Positions 1-10,330 of a stretch of 64,000 bases of DNA are shown here, in pieces. The stretch's first letter is position 1; each line of letters begins with the position of its first letter. Location of the stretch: contig NC_081411.1 in the NCBI RefSeq assembly GCF_030272615.1, positions 823,788,397-823,852,396 of the forward strand, read 5' to 3'. The notes beneath the pieces were generated by a model. The model was given only the letters and a program-made list of their open reading frames with translations, had not been told where the DNA came from and did no database searches. A program made the position numbers and the translations under genes. This stretch comes from Cryptomeria japonica (Eukaryota > Streptophyta > Pinopsida > Cupressales > Cupressaceae).

Positions 1-566
1 CATAAGGAAACTTGGCGATGAAAAAATCTCTTTATGAATCCCCTCAAATTTCTAAATCCACTTATGAATCTTTATCTCCTATTCATCATAAAGTCCTTTC
101 CTCCAGGGATAAGGCTCTAATAAATTACACTCATCCCTCTTCTAAGATTTCTTGTGACTTTTCTTCTTCAATTTTTATCATTTTATACATGTTTTTGATC
201 TCACTTATAGTTGAGCATTTAGCATGTCATATTCAAATACCTCATTCAATCTATCATGTCTTTAAATAACATTAATGGCTATTATGTTGCTCATCATTAT
301 GTGACATTGGTAGCTCATTTACTGGGGGCTCATTGTCATTCATGATGGTACAATTTCAAGTGCAATCATATTTTTGAAGCAACATAATAGCCTAATTTTT
401 CTATGTTATCTCTTGTTCCTATGGGGTAATAGTGTGGAAATATTGATTATCTTTTCTTTAGAATCCTCTTTTCCTAGATATGGGAGAAGATGTGTATTCT
501 CTTTCTTATCCTACCCACTTCTTATGAGGAGCATTTTACATACACTAATGTCTTGCTTGCATGAAC

Positions 567-1325
567 TCATGTGAGTATGTAGTACATTTTGCTTATGTCT
601 AAATCTCTCCCTGGAAGATTGTGTAAGTCCTTCTCATTGTCCTTATCCTTGGGAGGCAATGATCTTTCCTTATTTTTATCTAAGGATCCACTTTTTCCTA
701 TTTCGTGGATGGTGTGAACTTTATTACTTGATGTTATTCCTTGTATGCATTTGTTGTTGTTTGTTCAAGGATTCTCTCTTACAAGAGGTGTAAGTCCTTG
801 ACTACAACCTCTTTTGCACTTGGTCAAATACATCCATAATGAATTCACTCTCCCAATTGGGTTAAAAAGAGCATCATCCTTCATTAAGAATCACTTTCAC
901 CTCGCAAAAGAAGGAAGTATTGCATTCTTATTCTCTTCTTTGTCTTGTTCTAGAAGATGTTGTATTTGTCTAAGACAATTCGTCTTAGGGATAGGTGTCT
1001 TTTGTACAAAGATCTCTTCTCCTCTAAGGATCTCCTTTACACATACTACAAGATATCCCTTTTTTTCAACTATCTTATCCTTGCTTAAAGAGTGCAAAAC
1101 TCTCTTGCTTGGATCTATGACATTGTTGCATTTTTGGGGTATCTTCTTTTGTGATGAAGGTAGGTATCCTTGTTCTACTTTGCTTATGACATAAACATTA
1201 CACTTTTTGAGAAATGGGTCATTCTCGGAACCAGAGCACAGACTCTTAGAGTGAGATGTCTCCATTTTTCTTTTATGCAAGGTGATTATTCTTGGAACCA
1301 GAGCACAGACTCTTAGAGTGAGATG
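567..1325 (-). pseudogene. Possible antisense ORF in the 3' tail of element A
   Basis: One minus-strand frame stays open for about 253 codons from a stop at 1326-1328 to a TGA at 567-569, with three internal stops (TGA at 897 and 891, TGA at 765). The translation is basic and hydrophilic and looks protein-like on both sides of the stops, for example LPPKDKDNEKDLHNLPGRDL near 590-650 and NPIGRVNSLWMYL near 820-860. I recognise no domain. Antisense additional ORFs between integrase and the 3' LTR have been described for Tat-lineage gypsy elements, which fits this position. The overlapping plus-strand ORF at 814-1194 is treated as its shadow. The frame may also be open by chance. Confidence 0.35.
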
Positions 1326-1327
1326 TC
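1221..1327. repeat. 40-bp direct duplication in element A
   Basis: Two nearly identical 40-bp units, 1221-1260 and 1288-1327, differ at about one position and are spaced 67 bp apart. Both include GGAACCAGAGCACAGACTC. The duplication lies at the upstream end of the antisense frame and repeats the residues CSGSEN in it. Confidence 0.85.
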
Positions 1328-2092
1328 ACACTTTTGTACTATACATACACAGGTTGTAGCATACTCGAGCATAGACTCCTATGAGGTGCTTCTAACCTCC
1401 CTTACACACACATGCACGAGGTTGAGTGGAACTAGCGGCATAAGGCTAGACTTTCTCACTCTCCTCCCTTACATGGATCACCTAGACAGACTCTAGGGGC
1501 TAGTTTTCCATGTCCCTTTTTCCATGGATCACCTAGACAAGATCTAGGGGTGAGAAGTCCATGTTTTCTCTCTCACTATTCTTCTCATGGATCACCAATG
1601 TGTGTATTCATGCTTTTTCCTTTCTTTTCTTCTCTTTGCATTTTATTTCCATTTACATCCTTCATCTTGTGTTAGAGAACTCTCAAATCCTCACACTCTT
1701 TGTTGTGTTGGAATTGAGATTTAGTCCTCTTTCTTACCAAATGATTCTCCATTAGTTTTTGATCTCATATCAAATCTTCTTGTGAGCATTTGTCATCAAT
1801 ATTCTTTAACAATTCGAAGTGGTAAACATGATACCCTGTTTCAACTCACTAAAATTAGCAAGCCGAAACAGGGGGGGGCATATAGCTACCCTCTAATTTT
1901 CATCACCTTCCTTAGTAAGCATTAGGTGATTTTGTGATCTAACGTGTGTTTTGTAGGGTGCGGCTCCTAACTGTGTACTGCAGATACCGCTGGGGGCTTC
2001 GTTCAACAGACTTATGGATATATCCTTTTTCAAATAATGTTTACTTTTCTGTACTTTAGCTTGCATATGCACGTAGTGTTCATATGACCGCT

Positions 2093-2107
2093 AAAGTGGG
2101 GGCTAAA
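2093..2107 (+). promoter_or_regulatory. Polypurine tract of element A
   Basis: AAAGTGGGGGCTAAA lies immediately before the LTR start TGTAGCGTCG. In LTR retrotransposons this tract primes plus-strand DNA synthesis. Its presence shows that the following LTR is a 3' LTR and that the element is read on the plus strand. Confidence 0.7.
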
Positions 2108-2627
2108 TGTAGCGTCGTAAATTGTACGCACTTGCTAGGGTGGTACAATTTCACACCTAGTTTAGCACCCGCCTTGGCACATTTTTCATTTTGCATTGCA
2201 TTTCCCCTTTAGCACTTAATTAATTAAATTAATTAGGTCTAAGGTTCTATTTTATCATCTCCCATATCATAAAGTTGGGCCCTTTTCATTAAAGTGTGCC
2301 CCTTTCATTTTATTCTTCCAATACATCATTTAATCTAAAACCCTAATTAGGTCCTATTTTGAACTTGGGGGCTTGATTTCGGGGGTCAAAACATCTCAAA
2401 ATCACCTGTAACTTCAGGATTCTCTCTAAAATCATCATATCCGACAGCCCTGAAAATTTGGTGAAAAGTTGCCGGGACCATGGCACTCGGAGTGCACATG
2501 GTCCCAGACATTTTTACTGAAATTTTAGGAGTGCGATCCAATCATAAAATAAAGCTTAACCCCAAGAAATTGGCGGGATATTCAATCTCTAGGTCGGCCA
2601 AAAGTTGAAATTAAGACCTAGGGTTTC

Positions 2628-2636
2628 ATATATAAG
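2628..2636 (+). promoter_or_regulatory. TATA box candidate in LTR A
   Basis: ATATATAAG followed by a pyrimidine-rich stretch (CTCTCTTTCTTC) resembles a plant core promoter with an initiator region. It is about 520 bp into the LTR, where a U3/R border would be plausible. Confidence 0.5.
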
Positions 2637-3249
2637 AGCTCTCTTTCTTCATTTGAAAGGATCGAGATTTTGGTTTCAAGGACCTTCTATGCAGCGAAAG
2701 AGCAGATCTTTGAAGACTTCAACAACATTCAACATCCATCCATCAAGCATCTATCAATTTCATTTATCCAATTAGGGCTTTGAAGGCATTGAAGAACAAT
2801 AAGGGATCACCGACTGAAGATTGGCTTGTACCCCTCCCTTGGGGTTGGGTATGATTTCATGTTATTTTCATGTCTTTGCATAAGCTTCATCATATCATTT
2901 GTATTCATGCTTTAGATCACTTTGCATCTTGATTTGGAACATTTACATTATCATTTACAAGCAATTAGGGTTTACTTTCTAGGTTGCTCTAGTTTGCTTA
3001 CTTGCATTTTAGGATCTTGCACACACACAAGGTCTGCACACACACTATTTTTACAATACAACTTGGCTATTCGTGGAGGTGGAAATCACCAAAACGGGGG
3101 TTTGACTAAGGCAAAACCCTATATAGCCGCCCACCATACCTTTTCAGATATAAGTGCAGATTTCCGAATTCGGACAACGCCGCAAGTTGCAGATCTGACG
3201 GAAGCAGATGAAGACTGAACTTCACACCAAATTCCAGCCCAGAAAGCTA

Positions 3250-3306
3250 GGACAGGGGCGTGGGACGCCCTGGTCCCTGGGACAGGGGCGCTGGGTGCCC
3301 TGGTCC
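3250..3306. repeat. GC-rich 27-30 bp tandem duplication in LTR A
   Basis: Two copies of GGACAGGGGCG...GCCCTGGTCC (3250-3276 and 3280-3306) stand in tandem in a GC-rich island within otherwise AT-rich DNA. A third inverted version forms a hairpin downstream at 3394-3419. Confidence 0.8.
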
Positions 3307-3393
3307 TTCTGTCAGATAGCAAGTTTCAACATTTCTGACAGCTTTTCAGGTTGCAAAACAGCAGTTTCAGGAGCAGTTTCAGGAGCAGAATCA

Positions 3394-3419
3394 GGACAGC
3401 GGCGCTCGCGCCCCTGTCC
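3394..3419. repeat. GC-rich hairpin in LTR A
   Basis: GGACAGCGGCGC and GCGCCCCTGTCC are inverted repeats (11 of 12 pairs) separated by two bases. The arms match the GGACAGGGGCG motif of the upstream duplication. A stable stem-loop in the LTR transcript is possible but inferred. Confidence 0.7.
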
Positions 3420-3748
3420 CGAACATTTTCACTCAGATTTTGAATCCGGGTACACATCTGCATTCTCCTCTTATCCTTGTGTTGACAGCTTTTCATCATT
3501 TAATCTCAATCTTGCAATCTTGTTACTAGTTCATACTTGCACTCTAGGGCTAGTAGTTGAACTTGCATCATTTTATCTATCATTTACAACAAAGGAATAG
3601 AAATCCTAATAGGTAGCCCGTGGCTCTCTCTTCCACAAAAAGAAGTAGCCAATTGTGTGATACCTCTAGGCTCTTTCATATTCCACAAGTGTGTGATTGA
3701 AAGTGAGATTAGGGCATGTTTGCTTAGTGTCACTTTTTCCCCTACACA

Positions 3749-4044
3749 TTATCTAATCAATGAAGAACACAAACTGGTCAAGGATATGGAAAAGCTATTC
3801 AGAGGATTAATGTAACTTGCTATGCATGTAACAAGATTGGGAATATTGCAAAATTTTGTAGAAGAAGGACTATACCAACAAACAATAAAGGATCTAATGA
3901 GAAGGGAAAAGAAAAGGTAAATGAAATAAAGAAAGAATTTTCAAAACAATGGATTAAGAAGGAAGATCAGAGAGTTGATGAATCTGCTCTGCACCAGTAG
4001 AATAGAGTAACCCTCCATCGATAGGAGATTCTTCATCTAACTAA
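3749..4044 (+). pseudogene. Element B gag, 3' end with a decayed zinc knuckle
   Basis: The reading resumes exactly at the end of LTR A with Asn-Gln, matching the linker before the last zinc knuckle in the gag of element C (minus strand, 11.76-11.9 kb). The knuckle reads CYACNKIGNIAKFC, with the His of the CCHC pattern replaced by Asn. A Lys/Glu-rich tail follows, with stops and at least one frameshift. It ends at the TAA of 4042-4044, in a context (AACTAAGG...CCTTAGGGGG) that is also present at the end of the gag in element C. The 5' part of this gag lies left of element A. The product would be an RNA-binding Gag of a non-autonomous element. Confidence 0.7.
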
Positions 4045-4346
4045 GGAATAATCCTTAGGGGGTATGGAAACAAGTTGAAAATCATGCATTCTAACATCAG
4101 TTCATGGTAAGAAGACACATTTCTTCTTTATCGGCAAATGTGTTAAGATTTCACTTAACCAACAAGCATTTAATGTGGTTTTTGAAGAAATTTTTTATTA
4201 TAAAGCATCGAAAAACCCTCATTTCAATCCACCAAGAATCCAAGCACTCAAAGAGCGCAAAGAGAGAGCAAAGGCATCCTAAGGCAAAGAAGCAAGGTAT
4301 TTTCAGGCATTCAAATATTTCAAGTAAGAGGTATTTATCTTTCAAA
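4045..4346 (+). other. Leader between gag and ORF2 of element B
   Basis: About 300 bp without a convincing ORF. It starts with the purine-rich CTTAGGGGG motif and ends in TTCAAAATGG around the ORF2 start codon. The equivalent region of element N is longer, about 520 bp. Confidence 0.5.
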
Positions 4347-7300
4347 ATGGCATCTTCATCTTCTGTACCTGAGTTTATTGCAAACCCTACCGTGGTAGAA
4401 AAAATTAAGCACCCTAGACCCGTATTTAAAATCATCCCTAAAATTTCCAAGCAAGATTATTCCATTGGAGCCTTCTCTAAAATTCTGAAGGGAGTCACTT
4501 TTGCCGAAGACCCGAGGATTTACATTCACTGCAACATAGAAAATTTAGGGACTGATGACTTAAAGAGCATGTACAATGATGTTATTACTAATGAATAAGG
4601 TTTGATTAAACCAGAGCATAAGATTGTAGGAGACTTAGGATTTGTTGAAATTATGAACATACCTAAATTTTCGAAGGAGGTAGTTTGTCTTGTACTGAGT
4701 AGAGTTCATGGCGAGTTTATATGGCTAGACTCTATTTTTAAAATCTCAAAGGAAGCAATCAAGGTAGTTATTGGTTAACCCTCAACCGGTAGTAGGCCTA
4801 ACAAAACAAATAAGATACCTATCAAAGGTGTTATGGACCTAACCAGAGCCACATCTGACAACAAATCTCTTAGGGTTAATGACATTACTGATGCAAATGT
4901 GAGATATGTGAGCATTGTACTTGGCTATAGAGTAACTCATGCAAATAGATTAAACTTTGTTTCCAGCTTATGTATTCATAGTGCATATGAGATGGTTAAG
5001 AACAATGCTAGGATTGATATCTGTGAATGGCTTAAGGATGAATTGATAGATAACTTGAAAAAGATTAAAGGTGACAAGAAGGGGACATTCCATTTTGGCA
5101 ACCTACTTGTGTGTTTGATGCTTTACTTCACCAAAGAGATACCCAACATTGGTCATAAGGACTTTGGATATGACATCCTGGTAGGCAAACAAATCATGGA
5201 AGCTATTACCAATATGGGCTCTAATAGTCATAACATTATAGAAGACTACTTCAAAAAATTCCAAACTAAGATGAAAGCTAGAGAAAGGTTACCATAGAGC
5301 ATTGTAGATAAACATGACAAGCAAATATGTTTTGTAATCAAACGTGATGAAATATGGATGGAAGTTGTTACTCCTAGAACTATTTGGATAACAGGAATAA
5401 GATATGAAGTTGATCTAAATATTCTTGATGCATATGCTAAAACACTTCTTGATGCACCTAAGGAACCATCTAAAGAAATTTTTGGTAGTGCTGAGATCAT
5501 TGAGAGTGTTGTTTCAATGCAGAAGTAGAGAAAAAGAAGAGAAAAATTCATCCGAGATGCATCCAAGATGGTTAAGGAGGTTAATGAAAATGTAATGAAC
5601 TTGAGTGGTATATCTACTAGTGAACGAGAAGGATTGGAACTGGTAGCTCATGTTTCACCGGTTGTCACTTCTTCAGATATAGACAGTAGAAAAGTAGCCG
5701 AGTTCAAGAGAGTTGAAATGAAGAAGAGGAGAACCCCACTGGTACCCTCTCCTTCTCCCAAAAGGACTTGAACTTTAAGGAAGAAGCAATAGGCTATAAG
5801 GGAGCCTAAGAAAAAGCTTACTCCTAAGAAGAAACAAACTAAGACACCGGATACCCTTACATCAGAGGAACTGGTAAACGAGATAACTCAAGATGGTAAT
5901 CTTTGTAATGTAAATAAATATTATCATTCCTTCAAGGATTTTGACAAGGAGACAATAGAGGTTAGTATTATTTTGCATTTAGACATCTATAAGAAGGTTT
6001 TGATTGAAGTTGTAGATGATCTGTTGAATGACTTGTATCTAAGATTAGAGGCTAAAAGAATGTCAGTGATGGAATTAGATAAAAATTTAAAAGTTGAAGC
6101 ATTATTGGCAATGCACCCTATAAATTCTAAAGAGGAAATTGATGAACTAATTTATGAAGCAAACCGGTCAGTTTTTGTGAGTGGACACTGATAGGTTAGC
6201 CTAATGGATGGGAGAGAAAAAAATTGCTGATGAAACTGCAGATAGTTGGGATATATTTTTTGTTGAAAAAGAAAAGAAAGAGGAAAGGGAGAGACATAAA
6301 ATGGATAAATCTTTTGCGAAGGTATACCAAAAGGACAAAGGTAAAAGAAAAATTGGTAGTATACCTGTTATAAAGGTCACATATAACATTACTCCACCAG
6401 CACAATAACTTCGGATACACTGGTACATACAGGCAATCAACCAGATAAGGCAACTAAAGAAGTAACACATGATGACACTAACCTAGATTCTGAAATTCTT
6501 TTCACTATGAATGTTGATACACAAGATTTTAACATTGTTGTGGATAGAGAGACTACGTAAGTTAAGGCAATTGATGCTAAGAACAGTGAGATCTCTAAGT
6601 CACCGACACACACTGTTGACTCTCAGAAACATTGAAATATCGGCAGAGGCTGAGGTAACTAACACCGAGAAACCAATAGATGCAGAGGTACTTACACAAA
6701 ATAAAAACTAGAAGAAGAAGAAGTAATAACACAGAGTGAGATACTTGCAGAAAATGTAAATAAAGAGGAAGAAATTGATGGAAACAAGGAAGAAATAATT
6801 AAGGCAATTGGGAAAGTATCTTTTGAAAGGAAATCTATTGCAAAACTAAGCACATCCAATAGAGAATTCAGACCCACTAATGTAACATATGTTCTTTTGG
6901 ATTCAATTAAGAGGATAATAGATTGCAATGTCTTAACATTTAAGACTATTGATGACACATTACCTATTTTGAAGATGATTGCACCAACCTTTAAGATAGA
7001 TCACATTGAGGATTCTTTAGGCAAATTGGACGTATTGTCCAAATTTATTGCTAAAATTTTTCTAACCATAGGTAAGGTAAATGAGGAAACTGTAAAGGAA
7101 AGAGTAGATAAAGAGAAAGGTGAATTCTTTGAGAAAACTATCAAAGACTGTACTGAGCACATGGATTCATTATTACTGGTACTTAATTCAACAATTTTGG
7201 AATATAAGGAGCTGTATAGAGAAGCTAGCAAGCCTCACCACCTGACTGAAGATATTGATGAGGAAATTAAGAAGACATAGAAGGAGATAGATGACATCGT

Positions 7301-7655
7301 AGATAATATGATAGGTTCTTCGGAACTTACCTCAGTTTTTGAACAGGAAATGACAGTTTATGAGGAAAAGTTAGAGAAACTTGAGAAAAAGAAAGCAAGG
7401 ATAAGGTTAAAAGCCTAGGAATTGAAAAGAAAACTTGGTCCAAGATTGGACTATCTTATTACTCAATGGGTTAAGCTATCAAAGGCAACAATTCAAGGAG
7501 AACGGTCATCAGAGCAACAAATACACTATCTGACCGACTTGATCTAGCAGATAGAAACCATTATTTCTGACAACATCAAATTCATGCAGAGCCTAAATCT
7601 AATTTTGGCAGACATTTTTCAACTTGTACATAACCGGTTACATGCCATGAGGTAG
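4347..7655 (+). pseudogene. ORF2 of element B: unknown long protein, broken
   Basis: Starting at ATG 4347, about 1,103 codon positions can be followed to a TAG at 7653. Nearly all are in one frame, with a short excursion to another frame around 6190-6410 and again near 6620-6710. In-frame stops include 4596, 4776, 5295, 5526 and 5769. The N-terminal 400 residues align with ORF2 of element N, for example VLSRVHGEFIWLD against VLRRVHDDFMWLQ and FGNLLVCLMLYF against FGSLLVCMFFYF. A Lys-rich middle (about residues 390-520) and an acidic middle follow. A helical, coiled-coil-like C-terminus follows these (about 7280-7600). No polymerase, integrase or protease motif is present. I do not recognise the family. 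Confidence 0.7.
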
Positions 7656-7700
7656 AATTTTTGTATTCTTTGATTCTTTTTGACATCTTTTGTCATTGAT

Positions 7701-7845
7701 GTCAAAAGGGGAGTAGTATGGAGAAAAATAAATGCACATAGGAGATCACTTGCTCAAGGGGAGCACACTTCTTTTGGATTTCATTTTTGGATAACAGTTT
7801 TGGATTTTTCTCATGAGTGTTGTCATCAATACCAAAGGGGGAGAT
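7701..7845 (+). promoter_or_regulatory. Repeated polypurine tracts of element B
   Basis: Purine-rich motifs follow the ORF2 stop: TCAAAAGGGGAGTAG near 7701, TCAAGGGGAGC near 7754 and the LTR-adjacent CCAAAGGGGGAGAT at 7832-7845. Several tracts before the 3' LTR are a described feature of Sireviruses. The last one should be the functional plus-strand primer. Confidence 0.7.
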
Positions 7846-8668
7846 TGTTGGCATTCTACACTCATATGAGAATGGTTGATGTTGTCATTGATGGCAACCA
7901 ACCGGTAATAGGTTTCTACACATTAACTGGCAACACAAACATCATCTACAGGCACCGACAGGCACATTCACTGGCATCCAGATTACACCAACAATGAAGT
8001 ATACCAGTACTCAGGCCGACATGAGACAAGTTTTGTTTATGTGAATTATATTGTAATGTAATTAATTATTTGTAAGTCGACATGATGTATTGTAAAGACT
8101 CATATATGTATGAGATCTAATAAGTCATTTTTGCAATAGCATGGAATAGAAGAATATTATGTAGAAGATAGCAAAAGGATTTTGTAATAAGGTAGATAGG
8201 CTATGTAAGTGAATATCAATCACCGACAAGGTTTTTGGTTAAGGTTTCTGACAGAGCTTAAACCGGTACTGAATCAAGCATTGCAGATGCTATTTTGAGA
8301 AGTACATTGTATTGGATTTAATTATCCATTTTGTAGTCAGTGAGACTCCTCTATTAAGCAATGAGCTCTAGGCTATTGGCCTTCTGCATGTGCAGGCCCC
8401 TATTGTAAGTAATATTTATTCATAATGGCTAGTGAGTAGTTATTATGGGTCACAAATTCCACCGAGGTTTTTTCCTTACCGGGTGTCCTCGCCAAAACAT
8501 CTTGTGTTATGGTGTGCATTTATTCTATCTCTGTTATTTCTCTTTGCTGCATTATTACTTGTTTACTGGTACATTAATTTAAGCTGCAAAGTTATATATA
8601 AGTTCAAATATTCCATTAACCAGTTAGACACTGATTCACCCCCCCTCTCAGTGTCTTTGGGACTGTCA
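7846..8668 (+). mobile_element. 3' LTR of element B
   Basis: The LTR is about 823 bp, from TGTTGGCATTC directly after the polypurine tract to GGACTGTCA. It has the Sirevirus-like end motif CTGATTCACCCCCCCTCTCAG at about 8630-8650 and a hairpin around TGCATGTGCA at 8378-8398. At 8669 the sequence switches abruptly to the LTR of element C, in the opposite orientation. Element B therefore lies inserted in that LTR. The 5' LTR of B is outside the window. Confidence 0.85.
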
Positions 8669-9749
8669 TTGCATCTACAAATAACCACAAATATAAACAC
8701 CATAACACCACAAAATTATATGTGGAAAACCTCAAAGAGGAAAAACCACGGTGGGATTGGAGACCCACATTATCTATCCACTGATCAAATGAATAAATAT
8801 TACAATAAGGGGCCTGCACATGCAGGAAGGCCAACATCCCAGAGCACACTGCTCATCACAAAAAGAGTCTCACTGACTATAGAAAATATTGGACAACAAT
8901 CCAAAATGAAGATTGAACTGCAAGTATAGCATCTCCCATGCCTGAGTATAGTTCTGGTTAAGCCCAATATCAGAATCCTTAAAAATATTTGACAAATCCA
9001 ACTTGATTACCTATGATCAACCAAAACCTCTGCATGAATGATTATTACATTATTCGCATAATCTCATACCATACATGATCTTCTATATTCTACAAAGAGA
9101 TCTTACATCATATTTATACCAACATGGGACCTAAACAATTAGGTCAACCACCTAAAAGATAATACAATAAATTCATAACTTAAGCCCACAATCTAATGAT
9201 CAACCAAGTCATTCTAAGACCAAAGCAACATAATCCAATCAATGAATCCAACAGGTAATGCATGAGGAGCATCAACCTACACATTACATAAACCGGTCCA
9301 TAACCTAGCAAAATAACCATCGGACCTATCATAGGTCGTCATAAGCCAAATGAAACACCGTGAATAACTGGAACACGAACATGATAACCATCAACTTCCT
9401 GAACGCTTTCTAGAAGCCGCACCAACACGATTTATGCATAATATCAAAAGATCTTCAACAAAGCTCTGCCGCTAAAACCCTTACCGGTAACCAAAAGGCT
9501 TACTAAAACAAGTGATAGCTTTCGGATCATCAAATCAATACCAATTTAATGTGATACACATCAGGAACACGAGTAACCAATCCAAACCAATTACATAGAC
9601 TAAAGCATACCAGAGTATACCGAATCAACATGATCTTACCAACCAGAAACCAATCATCCTACCGAGACCAACCAGATATTGGTAAACAACCAAAGCAGCT
9701 AGTGTTGACATCAATGCAACACATAATCAATTCCTCCAAATTGCCAATA
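8669..9749 (-). mobile_element. 3' LTR of copia element C (interrupted by B)
   Basis: This is a minus-orientation LTR matching the 5' LTR at 12764-13862 over its whole length, except that the first roughly 125 bp (plus-strand order) are missing. That missing part should lie left of element B, beyond the window. It carries the hairpin motif (8811-8832) and ends in plus order with TTGCCAATA, next to a polypurine tract read on the minus strand. Confidence 0.85.
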
Positions 9750-10330
9750 ATCTCCCCCTTTAGCATTGATGGCAACATTAGATGTGAAAAACATCCAAGT
9801 GCCAAGAAATGCCAAACAAGTCTCCCCCAATGGAAGATAGCCAACAATCTCCCCAAGATGATATGACAATGAGGTTTTGAAAGAGATATTTGGTTCAAAA
9901 CCAAACTCCCCAAATGGGATAACAACCAATCTGAAATTTTGTTCCTTCTCCTTATGCCAATAATCTCCCCTTTAGACTGATATCTCTGTTAAGTTCTATA
10001 TTACACATAAGTATCTCCCCCCTAATGTTTATAACTCCTTAAGTTTTTCACATGAATATCTCCCCCCCTTTGACATCAATGCTATAAATCTGACATAAAT
10101 ATCAAAGAAAAATTATAAATCCTTTGAACCATACAACTGACTACTCCCTCTAAGTAGTAGCATCACCACATCAATTTAAAATGAATAATAGCTCTGATAA
10201 TGCATACCAGACTGATGCCAATCAACATCAATTAGGTCTCTACTGGAGGGGTAGATAACCTCAAATTTTCTCTCAAATGCTCAAATGATTCCCCAAACCA
10301 ATCTGACTTCATTTGCTTCCACCCACTCCT
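9750..10330 (-). promoter_or_regulatory. 3' untranslated tail of C with about seven polypurine tracts
   Basis: Read on the minus strand, GGGGGAGA-type motifs recur at about 9752, 9822, 9852, 9906, 9966, 10014 and 10063. The one at 9750-9765 abuts the LTR. The motif spacing is irregular (30-70 bp). The rest (10076-10330) holds no recognisable coding sequence. Confidence 0.7.

Larger units (their letters stand above)
1..2107 (+). mobile_element. Element A (gypsy-type): 3' internal region upstream of its 3' LTR
   Basis: This stretch ends in a polypurine tract followed directly by an LTR, so it is read as the 3' part of the internal domain of a plus-strand LTR retrotransposon whose pol genes lie left of the window. 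No sense-strand coding region is convincing; the plus ORFs near 12-269, 374-574 and 814-1194 lack recognisable motifs. Purine runs occur at about 1864-1876 (eight G), 1990-1996 and 2093-2107. A long 3' non-coding tail with an antisense reading frame is known in the Tat/Athila part of the Ty3/gypsy family, so that lineage is my tentative assignment. Placement as gypsy rests on the LTR and PPT style, not on protein evidence. Confidence 0.55.
2108..3748 (+). mobile_element. 3' LTR of gypsy-type element A
   Basis: The LTR starts TGTAGCGTCG after the polypurine tract and ends CCTACACA, giving about 1,641 bp with TG and CA termini. The right boundary is supported because the coding sequence of element B's gag resumes at 3749 in register with the related gag of element C. 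No primer site follows, as expected for a 3' LTR. A TATA-like ATATATAAG is at 2628-2636. The target-site duplicate cannot be tested because the 5' end of A is outside the window; the right flank is TTATC. The LTR holds an unusually GC-rich block at 3230-3420. Confidence 0.75.

Noticed and set aside
814-1194. Plus-strand 126-residue ORF
   Set aside because: Cys/Phe/Leu-rich composition typical of the complement of an A-rich frame; the minus strand reads better over the same bases.
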